Assembly (NCBI GenBank): GCA_902490095.1
Contig: CABUCQ010000014.1
Coordinates: 1 to 26,593 of the forward strand
Source: an uncultured Collinsella sp.
GTDB lineage: Bacteria > Actinomycetota > Coriobacteriia > Coriobacteriales > Coriobacteriaceae
Direction of reading: 5' to 3'
Length of the DNA: 26,593 nt
Position 1 is the stretch's first letter. Each line of letters begins with the position of its first letter. Below the pieces are notes generated by a model. It saw only the letters and a program-made list of their open reading frames with translations, was not told the DNA's origin and ran no database searches. The position numbers and the translations under genes are program-made. This document shows, piece after piece, positions 7,116-14,954 of this stretch.

Positions 7116-9851
7116 ATGCAGCGCGACGCATCGGACACTCGCGTCAATCCAGACCTCATCCTCAAGGCAATTGAGAAAGACGAGGTCGCCGATGACGCTC
7201 GAACCAGTCGGGGACACCTCAAGATTTTCTTTGGCTACGCCGCTGGCACAGGCAAAACCTATGCGATGCTTCAAGCCGCCCACGCCGCCAAGCGGCGAGG
7301 TGTCGACGTCGTCGCGGGATACATCGAGCCGCACGAACGTCCGGCAACTGCCCATCTTGCACAAGGGCTTGAGAACGTGCCCTGTAAACTCATCGAGCAC
7401 AACGGCATTGCGCTCAGCGAGTTCGATCTAGATGCGGCTATCGAACGCGCCCCTCAGCTCATCCTTGTCGACGAGCTCGCCCATACGAATGCGCCGGGGT
7501 CTCGCCACGACAAACGCTATCGAGACGTCGAGGAACTTCTACATGCGGGCATCGACGTCTATACGACCGTGAACGTTCAGCATATCGAGAGCCTAAACGA
7601 CATGGTTGCATCCATCACCGGCATTGTCGTGAGCGAACGAATCCCCGACCGTATCTTCGATGATGCCGACCAGGTCGAGCTCGTCGACATAGAGCCCGAA
7701 GACCTACTTGAGCGCCTTCGCGCCGGCCTCGTCTACCGTCCCGCACAAGCCGACCGAGCGCAACAACATTTTTTTACCGTCGAGAACCTCACCGCACTCC
7801 GAGAAATCGCGCTGCGCCGCTGCGCCGATCGCACCGGCCACCTCACAGACGCCGCACGCGTGCTGGGAAACCGTGACTACTACACCAGGGAGCGTATCTT
7901 AGTCTGTGTCTCCCCGGCGCCGACCAATCCCCGCATCGTCCGTGCCGCCGCGCGCATGGCGAAAGCGTTTCGCAGCGAGCTCGTCGCCCTGTTCGTAGAG
8001 AGCCCGCACACGCAAGCCATGAGCGATAATGAGCGCACCAAGCTTGCAGCCAATATCGCCCTAGCCGAGCAGCTCGGAGCACATATGGAAACCGTCTATG
8101 GCGACGACATCGCGTTTCAGATCTCCGAGTTCGCGCGCCTGTCGGGTATTTCGAAGATCGTCATGGGGCGCACGGGCGAGCGCAGCAGCGTCCGTCAGGC
8201 CCTCTTTGGCCGCAAATCTCTCGTAGAACAGCTCATAACATTCGCCCCGAACCTCGACATTTACATCATTCCAGACCAGTCGACTCCGCCCTCCCGGCCC
8301 AAAGGACGCCGCCGTACGCTCGCCCTGCAGCCGCCCAGCAGCCGAAACGTGCTTCGCACGCTGGCCCTCTCTCTTGTCGCCACGGCGATCGGCACGGCTT
8401 TCCGCCATCTGGGATTTGCCGATTCCAGCATCATATCCCTCTATATCCTCACGGCCCTGCTGACCGCCGTCACCACGACGGGGCGTATCTGCACGATCGT
8501 ATCGAGCGTGCTCTCTGTAGTGCTTTACAACTTCTGCTTCGTCACGCCTCTGTTTTCGCTCGCCAGCTACGACCGAAGCTATCTGGTCACGTTCGGCATC
8601 ATGTTCGCTACCGCTATGGTCGCCGGCGAGTTAACTGCGCGCATCGCCGACAACGCCCGTACCTCCGCTGAGAACGCATTCAAAACGCGCGTACTCCTCG
8701 AAACGAACCAGCTCTTGCAGCAAGCCCATAGCGCGGAGGAGTGCGCCCGCGTCGCCATGAACCAACTCATCAAACTGCTAAAACTCGACGTGGTCTTCTA
8801 CACCGCCGAACACGGCACGCTCGGCAAAGCGCTCTATGAGTCCGCTGGCACCGAAAACCGATCCGCGTCGCTGCTCACCGACTACGAGCGCGCCGTTGCA
8901 ACCTGGACCTACACCAACAACAAGCGCGCGGGCGCAAGCACGCGGACCCTGCCTGAGGCGCGCTGTCTCTACCTCGCGGTTCGCACCGGCGACAAGGTAT
9001 TCGGTGTCATCGGCATCGCCCTGGAGGGGCGCGAGATCGAAGCCTTCGAGCATTCGATCGTCCTATCTATCGTAGGTGAATGCGCCTTGGCGCTCGAAAG
9101 CGACCGGGCGGCGCAAGAGCGCGAAGAGGCTGCGGTCTTGGCGAAAAACGAGCAGCTGCGCGCCAACCTTTTGCGCTCCATCGGCCACGATTTGAGGACA
9201 CCCCTCACGGCTATATCCGGATCTGCGGCAATCCTTCGGAAGAGCGACGAGAAGCTCAGCCTCGAACAACGCTGCGATCTTGCCGATGCCATCTACGACG
9301 ACTCCCTCTGGCTTATCGATACCGTGGAAAACCTCCTCGCCATCACACGCGTCGAGGACGGCACCATTCGCCTCAACTTAACATCCGAGCTCATCGACGA
9401 GGTCATCGAGGCCGCCCTCAGCCATGTCGCCCAAGCATCGCATGGACGTGCCGTCACCATCGAGCACACTGACGACATCCTGCTGGTACGCATCGACGTC
9501 CATCTCATCATGCAGGTGCTTACGAATCTCATCATGAACGCCTTCAAATACACGCCCGAGGACTCGACTGTCACCATCAGCGCACGTCGCGAGGGTGCGT
9601 TCGTCGTGGTGGACGTCGCAGACGATGGGCCGGGTGTGGCAGACTGCGACAAACCTCATATCTTTGAGCGCTTCTTCACCTCAAGCAATACGCGGCCCGT
9701 GGATTCGCGTCGAAGCATCGGCCTTGGGCTGTCGCTCTGCCGCTCCATCGTGGAGGCGCATGGCGGCGTCATCGAAGTTCGCGACAACCACCCCCATGGG
9801 GCCGTCTTCCGTTTTACCCTGCCCGCCGAGGAGATCGAGATTCATGAATAA
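7116..9851 (+). CDS. kdpD: Sensor histidine kinase KdpD
   Basis: This 911-aa membrane sensor of potassium limitation phosphorylates KdpE. Domains in order: N-terminal KdpD ATP-binding domain with Walker A GYAAGTGKT (40-48) and LILVDELAHTNAPG (115-128); universal-stress-protein-like domain (about 258-387); a cluster of four membrane segments (about 412-505); a GAF-like region (about 520-660); the DHp helix with phospho-acceptor H691 in SIGHDLRTPLT; and the ATPase domain with N808, DDGPG (836-840) and GLGLSLC. Length is close to E. coli KdpD (894 aa). I chose the ATG at 7116, seven bases after AAAGG; the open frame back to 7020 has no ribosome site. It overlaps kdpE by 8 nt. Confidence 0.97.
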   Translation: MQRDASDTRVNPDLILKAIEKDEVADDARTSRGHLKIFFGYAAGTGKTYAMLQAAHAAKRRGVDVVAGYIEPHERPATAHLAQGLENVPCKLIEHNGIALSEFDLDAAIERAPQLILVDELAHTNAPGSRHDKRYRDVEELLHAGIDVYTTVNVQHIESLNDMVASITGIVVSERIPDRIFDDADQVELVDIEPEDLLERLRAGLVYRPAQADRAQQHFFTVENLTALREIALRRCADRTGHLTDAARVLGNRDYYTRERILVCVSPAPTNPRIVRAAARMAKAFRSELVALFVESPHTQAMSDNERTKLAANIALAEQLGAHMETVYGDDIAFQISEFARLSGISKIVMGRTGERSSVRQALFGRKSLVEQLITFAPNLDIYIIPDQSTPPSRPKGRRRTLALQPPSSRNVLRTLALSLVATAIGTAFRHLGFADSSIISLYILTALLTAVTTTGRICTIVSSVLSVVLYNFCFVTPLFSLASYDRSYLVTFGIMFATAMVAGELTARIADNARTSAENAFKTRVLLETNQLLQQAHSAEECARVAMNQLIKLLKLDVVFYTAEHGTLGKALYESAGTENRSASLLTDYERAVATWTYTNNKRAGASTRTLPEARCLYLAVRTGDKVFGVIGIALEGREIEAFEHSIVLSIVGECALALESDRAAQEREEAAVLAKNEQLRANLLRSIGHDLRTPLTAISGSAAILRKSDEKLSLEQRCDLADAIYDDSLWLIDTVENLLAITRVEDGTIRLNLTSELIDEVIEAALSHVAQASHGRAVTIEHTDDILLVRIDVHLIMQVLTNLIMNAFKYTPEDSTVTISARREGAFVVVDVADDGPGVADCDKPHIFERFFTSSNTRPVDSRRSIGLGLSLCRSIVEAHGGVIEVRDNHPHGAVFRFTLPAEEIEIHE

Positions 9852-10548
9852 TGCCGCTAAGCCACGCATCCTCCTGGTCGAAGATGACCTGACCGTTCAA
9901 AACCTCGTTTCGACCGCGCTTGACCTCCACGGCTATGTCGTGAGCAAGGTTTGCAACGGCCAGGCCGCCATCATGGATGCGGTGTCGCACGGCCCCAGCC
10001 TCATCATGCTCGACCTCGGCCTTCCCGACATTGACGGCATCGAGGTCATCACGAAGATCCGAAGCTGGTCGGCAGTCCCCATTATCGTCATTTCGGCGCG
10101 CACCGAAGATTCCGACAAGATTGCAGCACTTGACGCAGGGGCAGACGACTACCTCACCAAGCCCTTTTCTGTGGATGAGTTGCTCGCGCGCGTCCGTGCG
10201 AATTTGAGGCGCTCCTCGATGGCGTCGAGCGAGTCGACAGAAGCGAGCACGTTTGACAACGGTCCGCTGCATATCGACTACGCCGCGGGATACGCGACAA
10301 AAGACGGACGCGAGCTCTCGCTCACCCCAACCGAGTACAAATTGCTCGTCCTTCTGGCGAAAAACGTCGACAAGGTGCTCACCCACACCTTCATCACCCG
10401 CGAGATATGGGGCACGAGCTGGGACAGCGATCTGGCGAGCCTGCGCGTGTTCATGCGCACCCTGCGCAAGAAGATCGAGGCAGACCCCTCTCATCCCAAG
10501 ATGATTCAGACGCACATGGGTGTCGGGTACCGCATGCAGCGTCTCTAG
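9844..10548 (+). CDS. kdpE: Response regulator KdpE
   Basis: This 234-aa OmpR/PhoB-type transcription activator is the expected regulator of the kdp promoters. The receiver domain has the acidic pair E13-D15, phospho-acceptor D57 in MLDLGLPDIDG, the SAR switch near 85-87 and K106 in LTKPF. The C-terminal winged helix shows LSLTPTEYKLLVLLAKN, the ITREIWG segment and a terminal GVGYRM. The start lies 8 nt inside the end of kdpD, with GAGGAG ten bases upstream, so translation is coupled. The stop is followed within two bases by the second 67-bp palindrome. Confidence 0.97.
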   Translation: MNNAAKPRILLVEDDLTVQNLVSTALDLHGYVVSKVCNGQAAIMDAVSHGPSLIMLDLGLPDIDGIEVITKIRSWSAVPIIVISARTEDSDKIAALDAGADDYLTKPFSVDELLARVRANLRRSSMASSESTEASTFDNGPLHIDYAAGYATKDGRELSLTPTEYKLLVLLAKNVDKVLTHTFITREIWGTSWDSDLASLRVFMRTLRKKIEADPSHPKMIQTHMGVGYRMQRL

Positions 10549-10549
10549 C

Positions 10550-10620
10550 AAAAAGTTGCGGTGGAATACGGATTAGATAAGGCCTTTGACAGCCAAAACA
10601 GTCCGTATTTCACCGCAACT
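10550..10620 (-). terminator. Hairpin terminator after the GltD-like gene
   Basis: A 19-bp stem (10554-10572 with 10602-10620) is followed on the minus strand by five T (10550-10554). It lies 17 bp beyond the stop of the GltD-like gene and should end the GH105 operon. In the plus direction the same stem may also stop kdpDE transcripts, but it lacks a T-run there. Confidence 0.75.
10554..10620. repeat. 67-bp palindromic dispersed repeat, copy 2
   Basis: This is 63 of 67 bases identical to copy 1 at 2154-2220, same orientation, with perfectly conserved stem arms. The pair forms direct repeats 8.4 kb apart that exactly bracket the kdp genes. Confidence 0.85.
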
Positions 10621-10637
10621 GATGAGGGTGGGATGGA

Positions 10638-11855
10638 TTAGAGGCCCAGGTAGGATGTCATGCCTTCGACGGCGAGCTTGGCGCCGGCTACGGCATGGAC
10701 GACCGTGAGCGGGCCATTGACCACGTCGCCGGCGGCAAAGACGCCGGGCACGGTGGTCATGCCGTGCTCATCGACCGAAAGCAGGCCGCGATGGTCGGTC
10801 TCCAGACCGCCCGTCGTAAGCACGAGCTTGTCCTTGGGCACCTGCGAGGCCGCGATGACGATGGTGTCGGCCGCGGCATGGTCGAGCTCTTCCTCGTAGC
10901 CCACCACGTTGTTGTCCTCGTCAATGATGGCCGTCTCGAACACCGGGCCGTTATCGTCGATAGCGCAGATGGCCTTGCCGCACACAATCTCGGCGCCGTC
11001 GAGCTCGGTCAGCTCGACCTCGTCGTCAATTGCCGAGATATGGCGCGAACGGGCATACACGGTAACCTTGCGAGCACCCGAGCGCAGTGCCGTGCGGGCC
11101 ACATCCATAGCGACGTTGCCGGCGCCGATGACCGCCACGTTCTGCCCGATCGCCACACTCGTGGGGTCGACCAGATAGTCGATGCCAAACAGCACGTTGC
11201 CGCGTGATTCGCCGGGAATCCCCAGCTTACGGGCACGCCAAGTGCCGGTGCCCACAAAGACCGCATCATAGCCGTCGCGCAGCAGATCGTCGATATGCAG
11301 CGCGCCGCCGATGGTGGTCGAGGGGCGCACACGCACGCCGAGCGAGCACATCACGTGGCGGTACTTTTGCACCAGCGAGCGCGGCAGGCGGAACTCGGGG
11401 ATGCCGTACTCCAGCACGCCGCCGATCTCGGGGCGCTGCTCAAACACGGTGACAGCGCAGCCCAGCTGGGCCATCTTAATAGCCACGGTAATACCGGCAG
11501 GACCCGAGCCGACCACGGCGACCTGCTTGCCACACGACGGCGCAGGCGTCCACTCTTTGCGGTCGAGATACGCCGTGGAGATATAGTTCTCGATGCTCGA
11601 GAAATGCACCGGCGTGCCCTTGCGACCCTGAATGCACGAACCCTCGCACTGGCCCGAATGGTTACACACCATGGAGCAAACCGCGCTCATGGGGTTGTTC
11701 TGGAACAGCAACTCGCCCGCTTCCTCCAGACGACGCTGCTTAAACAGATCGATGACCTGCGGGATAGGCGTCTGCACCGGGCAGCCCTTAATCTGGCAGA
11801 ACGCCCTTTTACAACCCAGGCAACGATTTGCTTCCTCGACAATGTGGATAGCCAC
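10638..11855 (-). CDS. GltD-like NAD(P)H-dependent FeS flavoprotein
   Basis: This 405-aa protein belongs to the family of the glutamate synthase small subunit and related electron-input modules (PreT, NfnB). Seen: two N-terminal cysteine clusters for 4Fe-4S centres (C12, C15, C20, C25 and C60, C64, C70, C74), FAD-binding VVGSGPAG (114-121), a second Rossmann motif VIGAGNVAMDVA for the nicotinamide nucleotide, and the C-terminal GVFAAGDVVNGP typical of FAD contact. The start is a GTG at 11855 with GAGGGG about six bases upstream. No large glutamate synthase subunit or other partner is nearby, so glutamate synthesis should not be assumed. It lies 96 bp after the isomerase on the same strand and is probably the last gene of the GH105 operon. 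Its role in uronate catabolism is unclear. Confidence 0.85.
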   Translation of the reverse strand: MAIHIVEEANRCLGCKRAFCQIKGCPVQTPIPQVIDLFKQRRLEEAGELLFQNNPMSAVCSMVCNHSGQCEGSCIQGRKGTPVHFSSIENYISTAYLDRKEWTPAPSCGKQVAVVGSGPAGITVAIKMAQLGCAVTVFEQRPEIGGVLEYGIPEFRLPRSLVQKYRHVMCSLGVRVRPSTTIGGALHIDDLLRDGYDAVFVGTGTWRARKLGIPGESRGNVLFGIDYLVDPTSVAIGQNVAVIGAGNVAMDVARTALRSGARKVTVYARSRHISAIDDEVELTELDGAEIVCGKAICAIDDNGPVFETAIIDEDNNVVGYEEELDHAAADTIVIAASQVPKDKLVLTTGGLETDHRGLLSVDEHGMTTVPGVFAAGDVVNGPLTVVHAVAGAKLAVEGMTSYLGL

Positions 11856-11889
11856 GCGATTCCCCTCTGATTCGCATCAACACAATAAC

Positions 11890-11941
11890 GGGCAGTTCCA
11901 GATGCTGCCCAGTACCGGCAAGACGGCCGCCCGTAGCGGCC
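11890..11941 (-). other. Two intercistronic hairpins
   Basis: GGGCAG/CTGCCC (11890-11895 with 11905-11910) and GGCCGC/GCGGCC (11925-11930 with 11936-11941) lie in the 96-bp gap between the isomerase and the GltD-like gene. Neither has a T-run on the minus strand, so processing or stability roles are more likely than termination. Confidence 0.45.
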
Positions 11942-11951
11942 GCCAGCCACG

Positions 11952-12866
11952 CTACATCTCCCGATGTGCGCCTTCGCAACAAGCAGACATACGCTCGAGC
12001 GTCGTCAAGCAGCCGGCCGCCGTCGCCGGCACGCTGTTCTCGACCACGCACGGAATGCCCGGACAGGCGGCAGCGGCCCAGGCGACGACGGGCTCAAAGT
12101 CGTAACGGCCCGTCTCGCCCACGCCATGGCATACCAGGCGCGAGCCCGTGCCGTCGCACCAGCCGGCCTCATCCTCGTTGTTCACGACCTCGTAGTCCTT
12201 GGCATGCAGCACGCGAACCTTGCTGCCGCACAGATAGAGCATGTGCGACGTAATCTCCTGCGCCTCGCCGACAACGCTGGGGTGTAGCAGCGACACCGGG
12301 TCGTAAATCACGCCGAGCGCCGCGCTCGGCACGCGCTCGAGCGCCTCGCGGCACCGCTGGGGCGTGTTAACCGTCTCGTTCCAGCCGGGCTCGATCAAAA
12401 TCTGCCCGCCCATGGCCTCGGCGCGCGTGCAGACATATTTGAGACCCTCAACAAACGCATCGAGCGCCTCATCGGTCATGCGGTCGACCGCCACGGCGTT
12501 CTGCACGTTAGGACGACCGGTCTCGGTACCCACCGGGCAACCGCCAAGCATCTTGGCAAAGTTCAGGCATGCCTCGTACTCGGCAAAGTTGTCCATGAGT
12601 TGTTGGCGATCGGGGGTCGCAAGGTTTTTATAGCAACCGAACACAGCAACCGAAACCCCCGCCTCGTCGAGCACCGCGCGAAGGTGGTCGGCAAGCTCGC
12701 GCGTAAGGCCCAAACGGTTGATGCCCATCGACTTATAGAGTACTTTGCTCGGCAGCTGGATGCACGAAAAGCCCAGCTCGCCCGCCATGCGAATGCGCTC
12801 TTCGACCGTTCCTTGCGGAAGGTCGTGCAGGCGCACGCCCGGAGTAATGGCCCCCACGCTATTCAC
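11952..12866 (-). CDS. Sugar phosphate isomerase/epimerase family TIM barrel
   Basis: This protein of about 304 aa is of the xylose-isomerase-like / AP-endonuclease-2 TIM-barrel family, which isomerises or epimerises sugars with a divalent metal. Candidate metal ligands are spaced along the chain as in the family: the glutamate of LIEPGWNE, the aspartate of VIYDPVSLLHP, the histidine of VLHAKDYE and the glutamate of VVENSVP. The start is uncertain. A GTG at 12866 overlaps the GH105 stop by 8 nt with AAGGG only two bases before it; a second GTG at 12857 is eleven bases after AAGGG; the frame is open to 12905 inside GH105. The overlap indicates translational coupling to GH105, so it probably acts on a product of pectin or rhamnogalacturonan breakdown. 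The actual substrate is unknown. Confidence 0.8.
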   Translation of the reverse strand: MNSVGAITPGVRLHDLPQGTVEERIRMAGELGFSCIQLPSKVLYKSMGINRLGLTRELADHLRAVLDEAGVSVAVFGCYKNLATPDRQQLMDNFAEYEACLNFAKMLGGCPVGTETGRPNVQNAVAVDRMTDEALDAFVEGLKYVCTRAEAMGGQILIEPGWNETVNTPQRCREALERVPSAALGVIYDPVSLLHPSVVGEAQEITSHMLYLCGSKVRVLHAKDYEVVNNEDEAGWCDGTGSRLVCHGVGETGRYDFEPVVAWAAAACPGIPCVVENSVPATAAGCLTTLERMSACCEGAHREM

Positions 12867-14097
12867 ATCCCTTGCAAGCGTTGATGCCCGGGGTGTATCC
12901 GCCAAACGGGTCCTCGATGGAGCACACGCCCGAAGGGGCCAGCGGGTCGCGCTTGCCGGCCAGCTTGTCGTGGTGCATGGTCTCGATATAGGCCAGCACC
13001 AGCGGCGCCACGCCCTTCGCGTCGTTTTTGACGATGGGCTCGCTCATGTAGTAGCCAAACGTGCCCTCGCGGTGTGTGGTGTTGCCCAGGCCCGCGACCA
13101 GGCAGATGTTGTCGAGCGCCAGCTGTCCATCATGCTCGGACAGGCAGGTCTCGCAGATGCCGTCGAAGGCACGACGACCATACTGGTAATAACGCTCGCC
13201 CAGCACGCCCAAGCGCACGCCCTTCATGATGGCATTGGCAAAGATGGCGCTACCGCTCTCCTCCAGATAGTTGGGGGCGATGTTGGGCAGGTTGATGACC
13301 TGGTGCCACATGCCGGTCTTCTCATCCTGATACGGCAGCATGGCATCGATCAGGTCGTGGAACATCTTGCGGATCTCGTCCTTCTCGGCCGACATCGAAG
13401 GCGGCATGAGCTCCCAGGTATCGATGAGCGCCATGGCAAACCAACCCTCGGCGCGCAGCCAGAAATTGGCCGAAAGGCCGGTGACCGGATCGCACCAGAA
13501 CTGCTTGCGGCTTGCGTCGTAGGCGTGATAGTACAGGCCGTTGAGCGGATTGCGCATCAGATCGTGCACGACCTGGAACATATGGAAGCTGTCCGAGCAG
13601 GCACGGCGGTTGTGGAAGCTCAGCTCGTACTGCATGTAGAACGGCTGCGCCATGTACATGCCATCGAGCCAAATCTGGTTGGGGTAGACGGCCTTGTGCC
13701 AGAAGACGCCCTCTTTGGTGCGCGGCTGGGTCTCGAGCTGACGGTAAATGGTGTCCATGGCGGCACGGTATTTGGGCTTGCCCACCAGATCGTAGAGCTT
13801 ATAGAGGGTCTTGCCGGCATTGACGTTGTCGAGGTTGTACTCGTCGGGGTTGTAATGCTTGATGGTGCCGTCGTCCTGGACAAAGAAGTCGATATAGTCG
13901 TCGGCGAAGGTCAGGTAGCGCTGCTCACCCGTGATCTCGTACAGCTCGATGAGCGCCTTGATCATGCAGCCATCGATGTAGTTCCAAGTGTTCTCCTTAC
14001 CGGCACGGAGCTTTTCGATGTTCCAGGCCGGCGCCTGCGGCGTCGAGGTCTCGATCAACTGCTCGATGTAACGGTCCAGAATCTGATTGCAACCCAT
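12859..14097 (-). CDS. GH105 unsaturated glycuronyl hydrolase
   Basis: This 412-aa hydrolase is of the YteR/RhiN type and removes the 4,5-unsaturated uronic acid left by lyases at the non-reducing end of pectic oligosaccharides. Seen: an alpha/alpha-barrel pattern with NTWNYIDG (36-43), NLDNVNAGK with D90, IWLDGMYMAQPFY with D145 (these correspond in position to the two key aspartates of B. subtilis YteR, 88 and 143, from memory), WLRAEGW in place of the usual WLRGNGW, and EESGSAIFA. No signal peptide, so it is cytoplasmic. The ATG at 14097 has GAGGGG six bases upstream. It has its own promoter region with two operators and the 27-bp element, yet also follows the SGNH esterase gene on the same strand. 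Confidence 0.9.
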   Translation of the reverse strand: MGCNQILDRYIEQLIETSTPQAPAWNIEKLRAGKENTWNYIDGCMIKALIELYEITGEQRYLTFADDYIDFFVQDDGTIKHYNPDEYNLDNVNAGKTLYKLYDLVGKPKYRAAMDTIYRQLETQPRTKEGVFWHKAVYPNQIWLDGMYMAQPFYMQYELSFHNRRACSDSFHMFQVVHDLMRNPLNGLYYHAYDASRKQFWCDPVTGLSANFWLRAEGWFAMALIDTWELMPPSMSAEKDEIRKMFHDLIDAMLPYQDEKTGMWHQVINLPNIAPNYLEESGSAIFANAIMKGVRLGVLGERYYQYGRRAFDGICETCLSEHDGQLALDNICLVAGLGNTTHREGTFGYYMSEPIVKNDAKGVAPLVLAYIETMHHDKLAGKRDPLAPSGVCSIEDPFGGYTPGINACKGCE

Positions 14098-14122
14098 TGC
14101 TGTCCCCTCTGACGTTAATGAT

Positions 14123-14138
14123 GGGTGAACGTTAACCC
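14123..14138. promoter_or_regulatory. TGAACGTT-type operator, GH105 proximal
   Basis: GGGTGAACGTTAACCC is a near-perfect 16-bp palindrome with a central CG, as in LacI-family operators. It lies downstream of the candidate -10 and 26 bp before the GH105 start. Its centre is 41 bp from the next operator. Confidence 0.75.
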
Positions 14139-14139
14139 T

Positions 14140-14170
14140 AGTGTAACGCGAACGGGGAATGTAGGGTGAA
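14140..14170 (-). promoter_or_regulatory. Candidate GH105 promoter
   Basis: The -35 TTCACC (14165-14170) lies inside the distal operator and a weak -10 TACACT (14140-14145) follows after 19 bases. The layout mirrors the symporter promoter, but the -10 is poor. Confidence 0.4.
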
Positions 14171-14190
14171 CGTTAACCCTACATTCCCCG
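14153..14190 (-). other. 38-bp inverted repeat centred on an operator
   Basis: Perfect 15-bp arms (14153-14167 and 14176-14190) flank the 8-bp centre GAACGTTA, which is the core of the operator at 14164-14179. As RNA it would form a strong hairpin after the SGNH stop codon, without a T-run. Confidence 0.85.
14164..14179. promoter_or_regulatory. TGAACGTT-type operator, GH105 distal
   Basis: GGGTGAACGTTAACCC is identical to the copy at 14123-14138. It overlaps the candidate -35 and is embedded in the long inverted repeat. Confidence 0.75.
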
Positions 14191-14191
14191 C

Positions 14192-14218
14192 GAACGGCAG
14201 ACTTTTAGCGGCAAACGG
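14192..14218. promoter_or_regulatory. 27-bp AACGG direct-repeat element, GH105
   Basis: GAACGG at 14192-14197 and AACGG at 14214-14218 give repeats with a 21-bp period and TTTTA between. It matches the symporter element at 20 of 27 positions, lies 20.5 bp from the operator centre and overlaps the end of the SGNH gene (stop at 14205). Confidence 0.6.
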
Positions 14219-14876
14219 CAGCTAAGCCCGCGGCAATGCGATGCGCCAGACGCTCATAACCAGCCGGGCTGTAATGCAAACCATCCGGCATATAGAGCTC
14301 GCGATGCTCCGGCAAAAACGGGCTGATGCCGCTCTGCGCGTACAGATCGATTACCGGCACCGAGTAGCGGTCGCAAACCTCGAGCATCGCCCGCACGTAC
14401 GCGATCTGCGTCAGGCCCAGATGGTTGAGCTCATTGCTCGCCGGAATATCCTTCTCGTGCTTGCCACTCGTCTTGCACGGCGTCATAAACACGAGCTTTG
14501 CCTGGGGTGAGCGCGCCGTGATGGTACGGATCAGATAATCGACCGCACCATAGAACTCATGCACATCGGTGCTGCCCAGCTCGCCGAGCGGCACGTTGCG
14601 GCTAAAGTCGTTGACGCCGCCAAAGACGACATAGACATCGGCCGCGTCATCGATGCCGTCCAGACGCTCGACAAACGAATCGGTACGGTCAGCCTTAATG
14701 GCGATGCGCGAACCCTTGATGCCAAAGTTCTCAACGGTCGCACCGCCCAGCAGCGCGCCCAGGTGCGTGGTCCAGGAGATGTCGTTGCCGCCTGCGCCGC
14801 ATCCGTTGTCACCCCATGTGGTCGAATCGCCAAAGCAGCAGATGGTCGATTCACTCAAGGTCTTCGTCGGTTTCAT
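14205..14876 (-). CDS. SGNH/GDSL-family esterase
   Basis: This 223-aa hydrolase very likely removes acetyl groups from pectic oligosaccharides (rhamnogalacturonan acetylesterase-like). Seen: block I FGDST with nucleophile S18, the oxyanion-hole glycine and asparagine in FGGVNDFS, and the catalytic pair in DGLHYSPAG near the C-terminus. It has no signal peptide. The ATG at 14876 is seven bases after GGAGGAG; an upstream in-frame start at 14900 has no such site. It follows the methylesterase fusion by 78 bp. The substrate is inferred from neighbours; SGNH enzymes also act on lipids and other sugars. Confidence 0.85.
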   Translation of the reverse strand: MKPTKTLSESTICCFGDSTTWGDNGCGAGGNDISWTTHLGALLGGATVENFGIKGSRIAIKADRTDSFVERLDGIDDAADVYVVFGGVNDFSRNVPLGELGSTDVHEFYGAVDYLIRTITARSPQAKLVFMTPCKTSGKHEKDIPASNELNHLGLTQIAYVRAMLEVCDRYSVPVIDLYAQSGISPFLPEHRELYMPDGLHYSPAGYERLAHRIAAGLAAVCR

Positions 14877-14954
14877 GGTTATACTCCTCCCCGCCCACAC
14901 GGCGGTCTTTGGTCTTGTCAGTCATTACCGTTTGCTTGCTGCGGCACCCAGGCC

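Noticed and set aside
10638..11855. Calling this gene gltD
   Set aside because: The protein family fits, but no glutamate synthase large subunit is nearby and the operon context is sugar catabolism, so the symbol would overstate the function.
12745..14112. Plus-strand open frame opposite GH105
   Set aside because: Mirror of GH105 codons, no domain recognised, and it begins within the isomerase gene.
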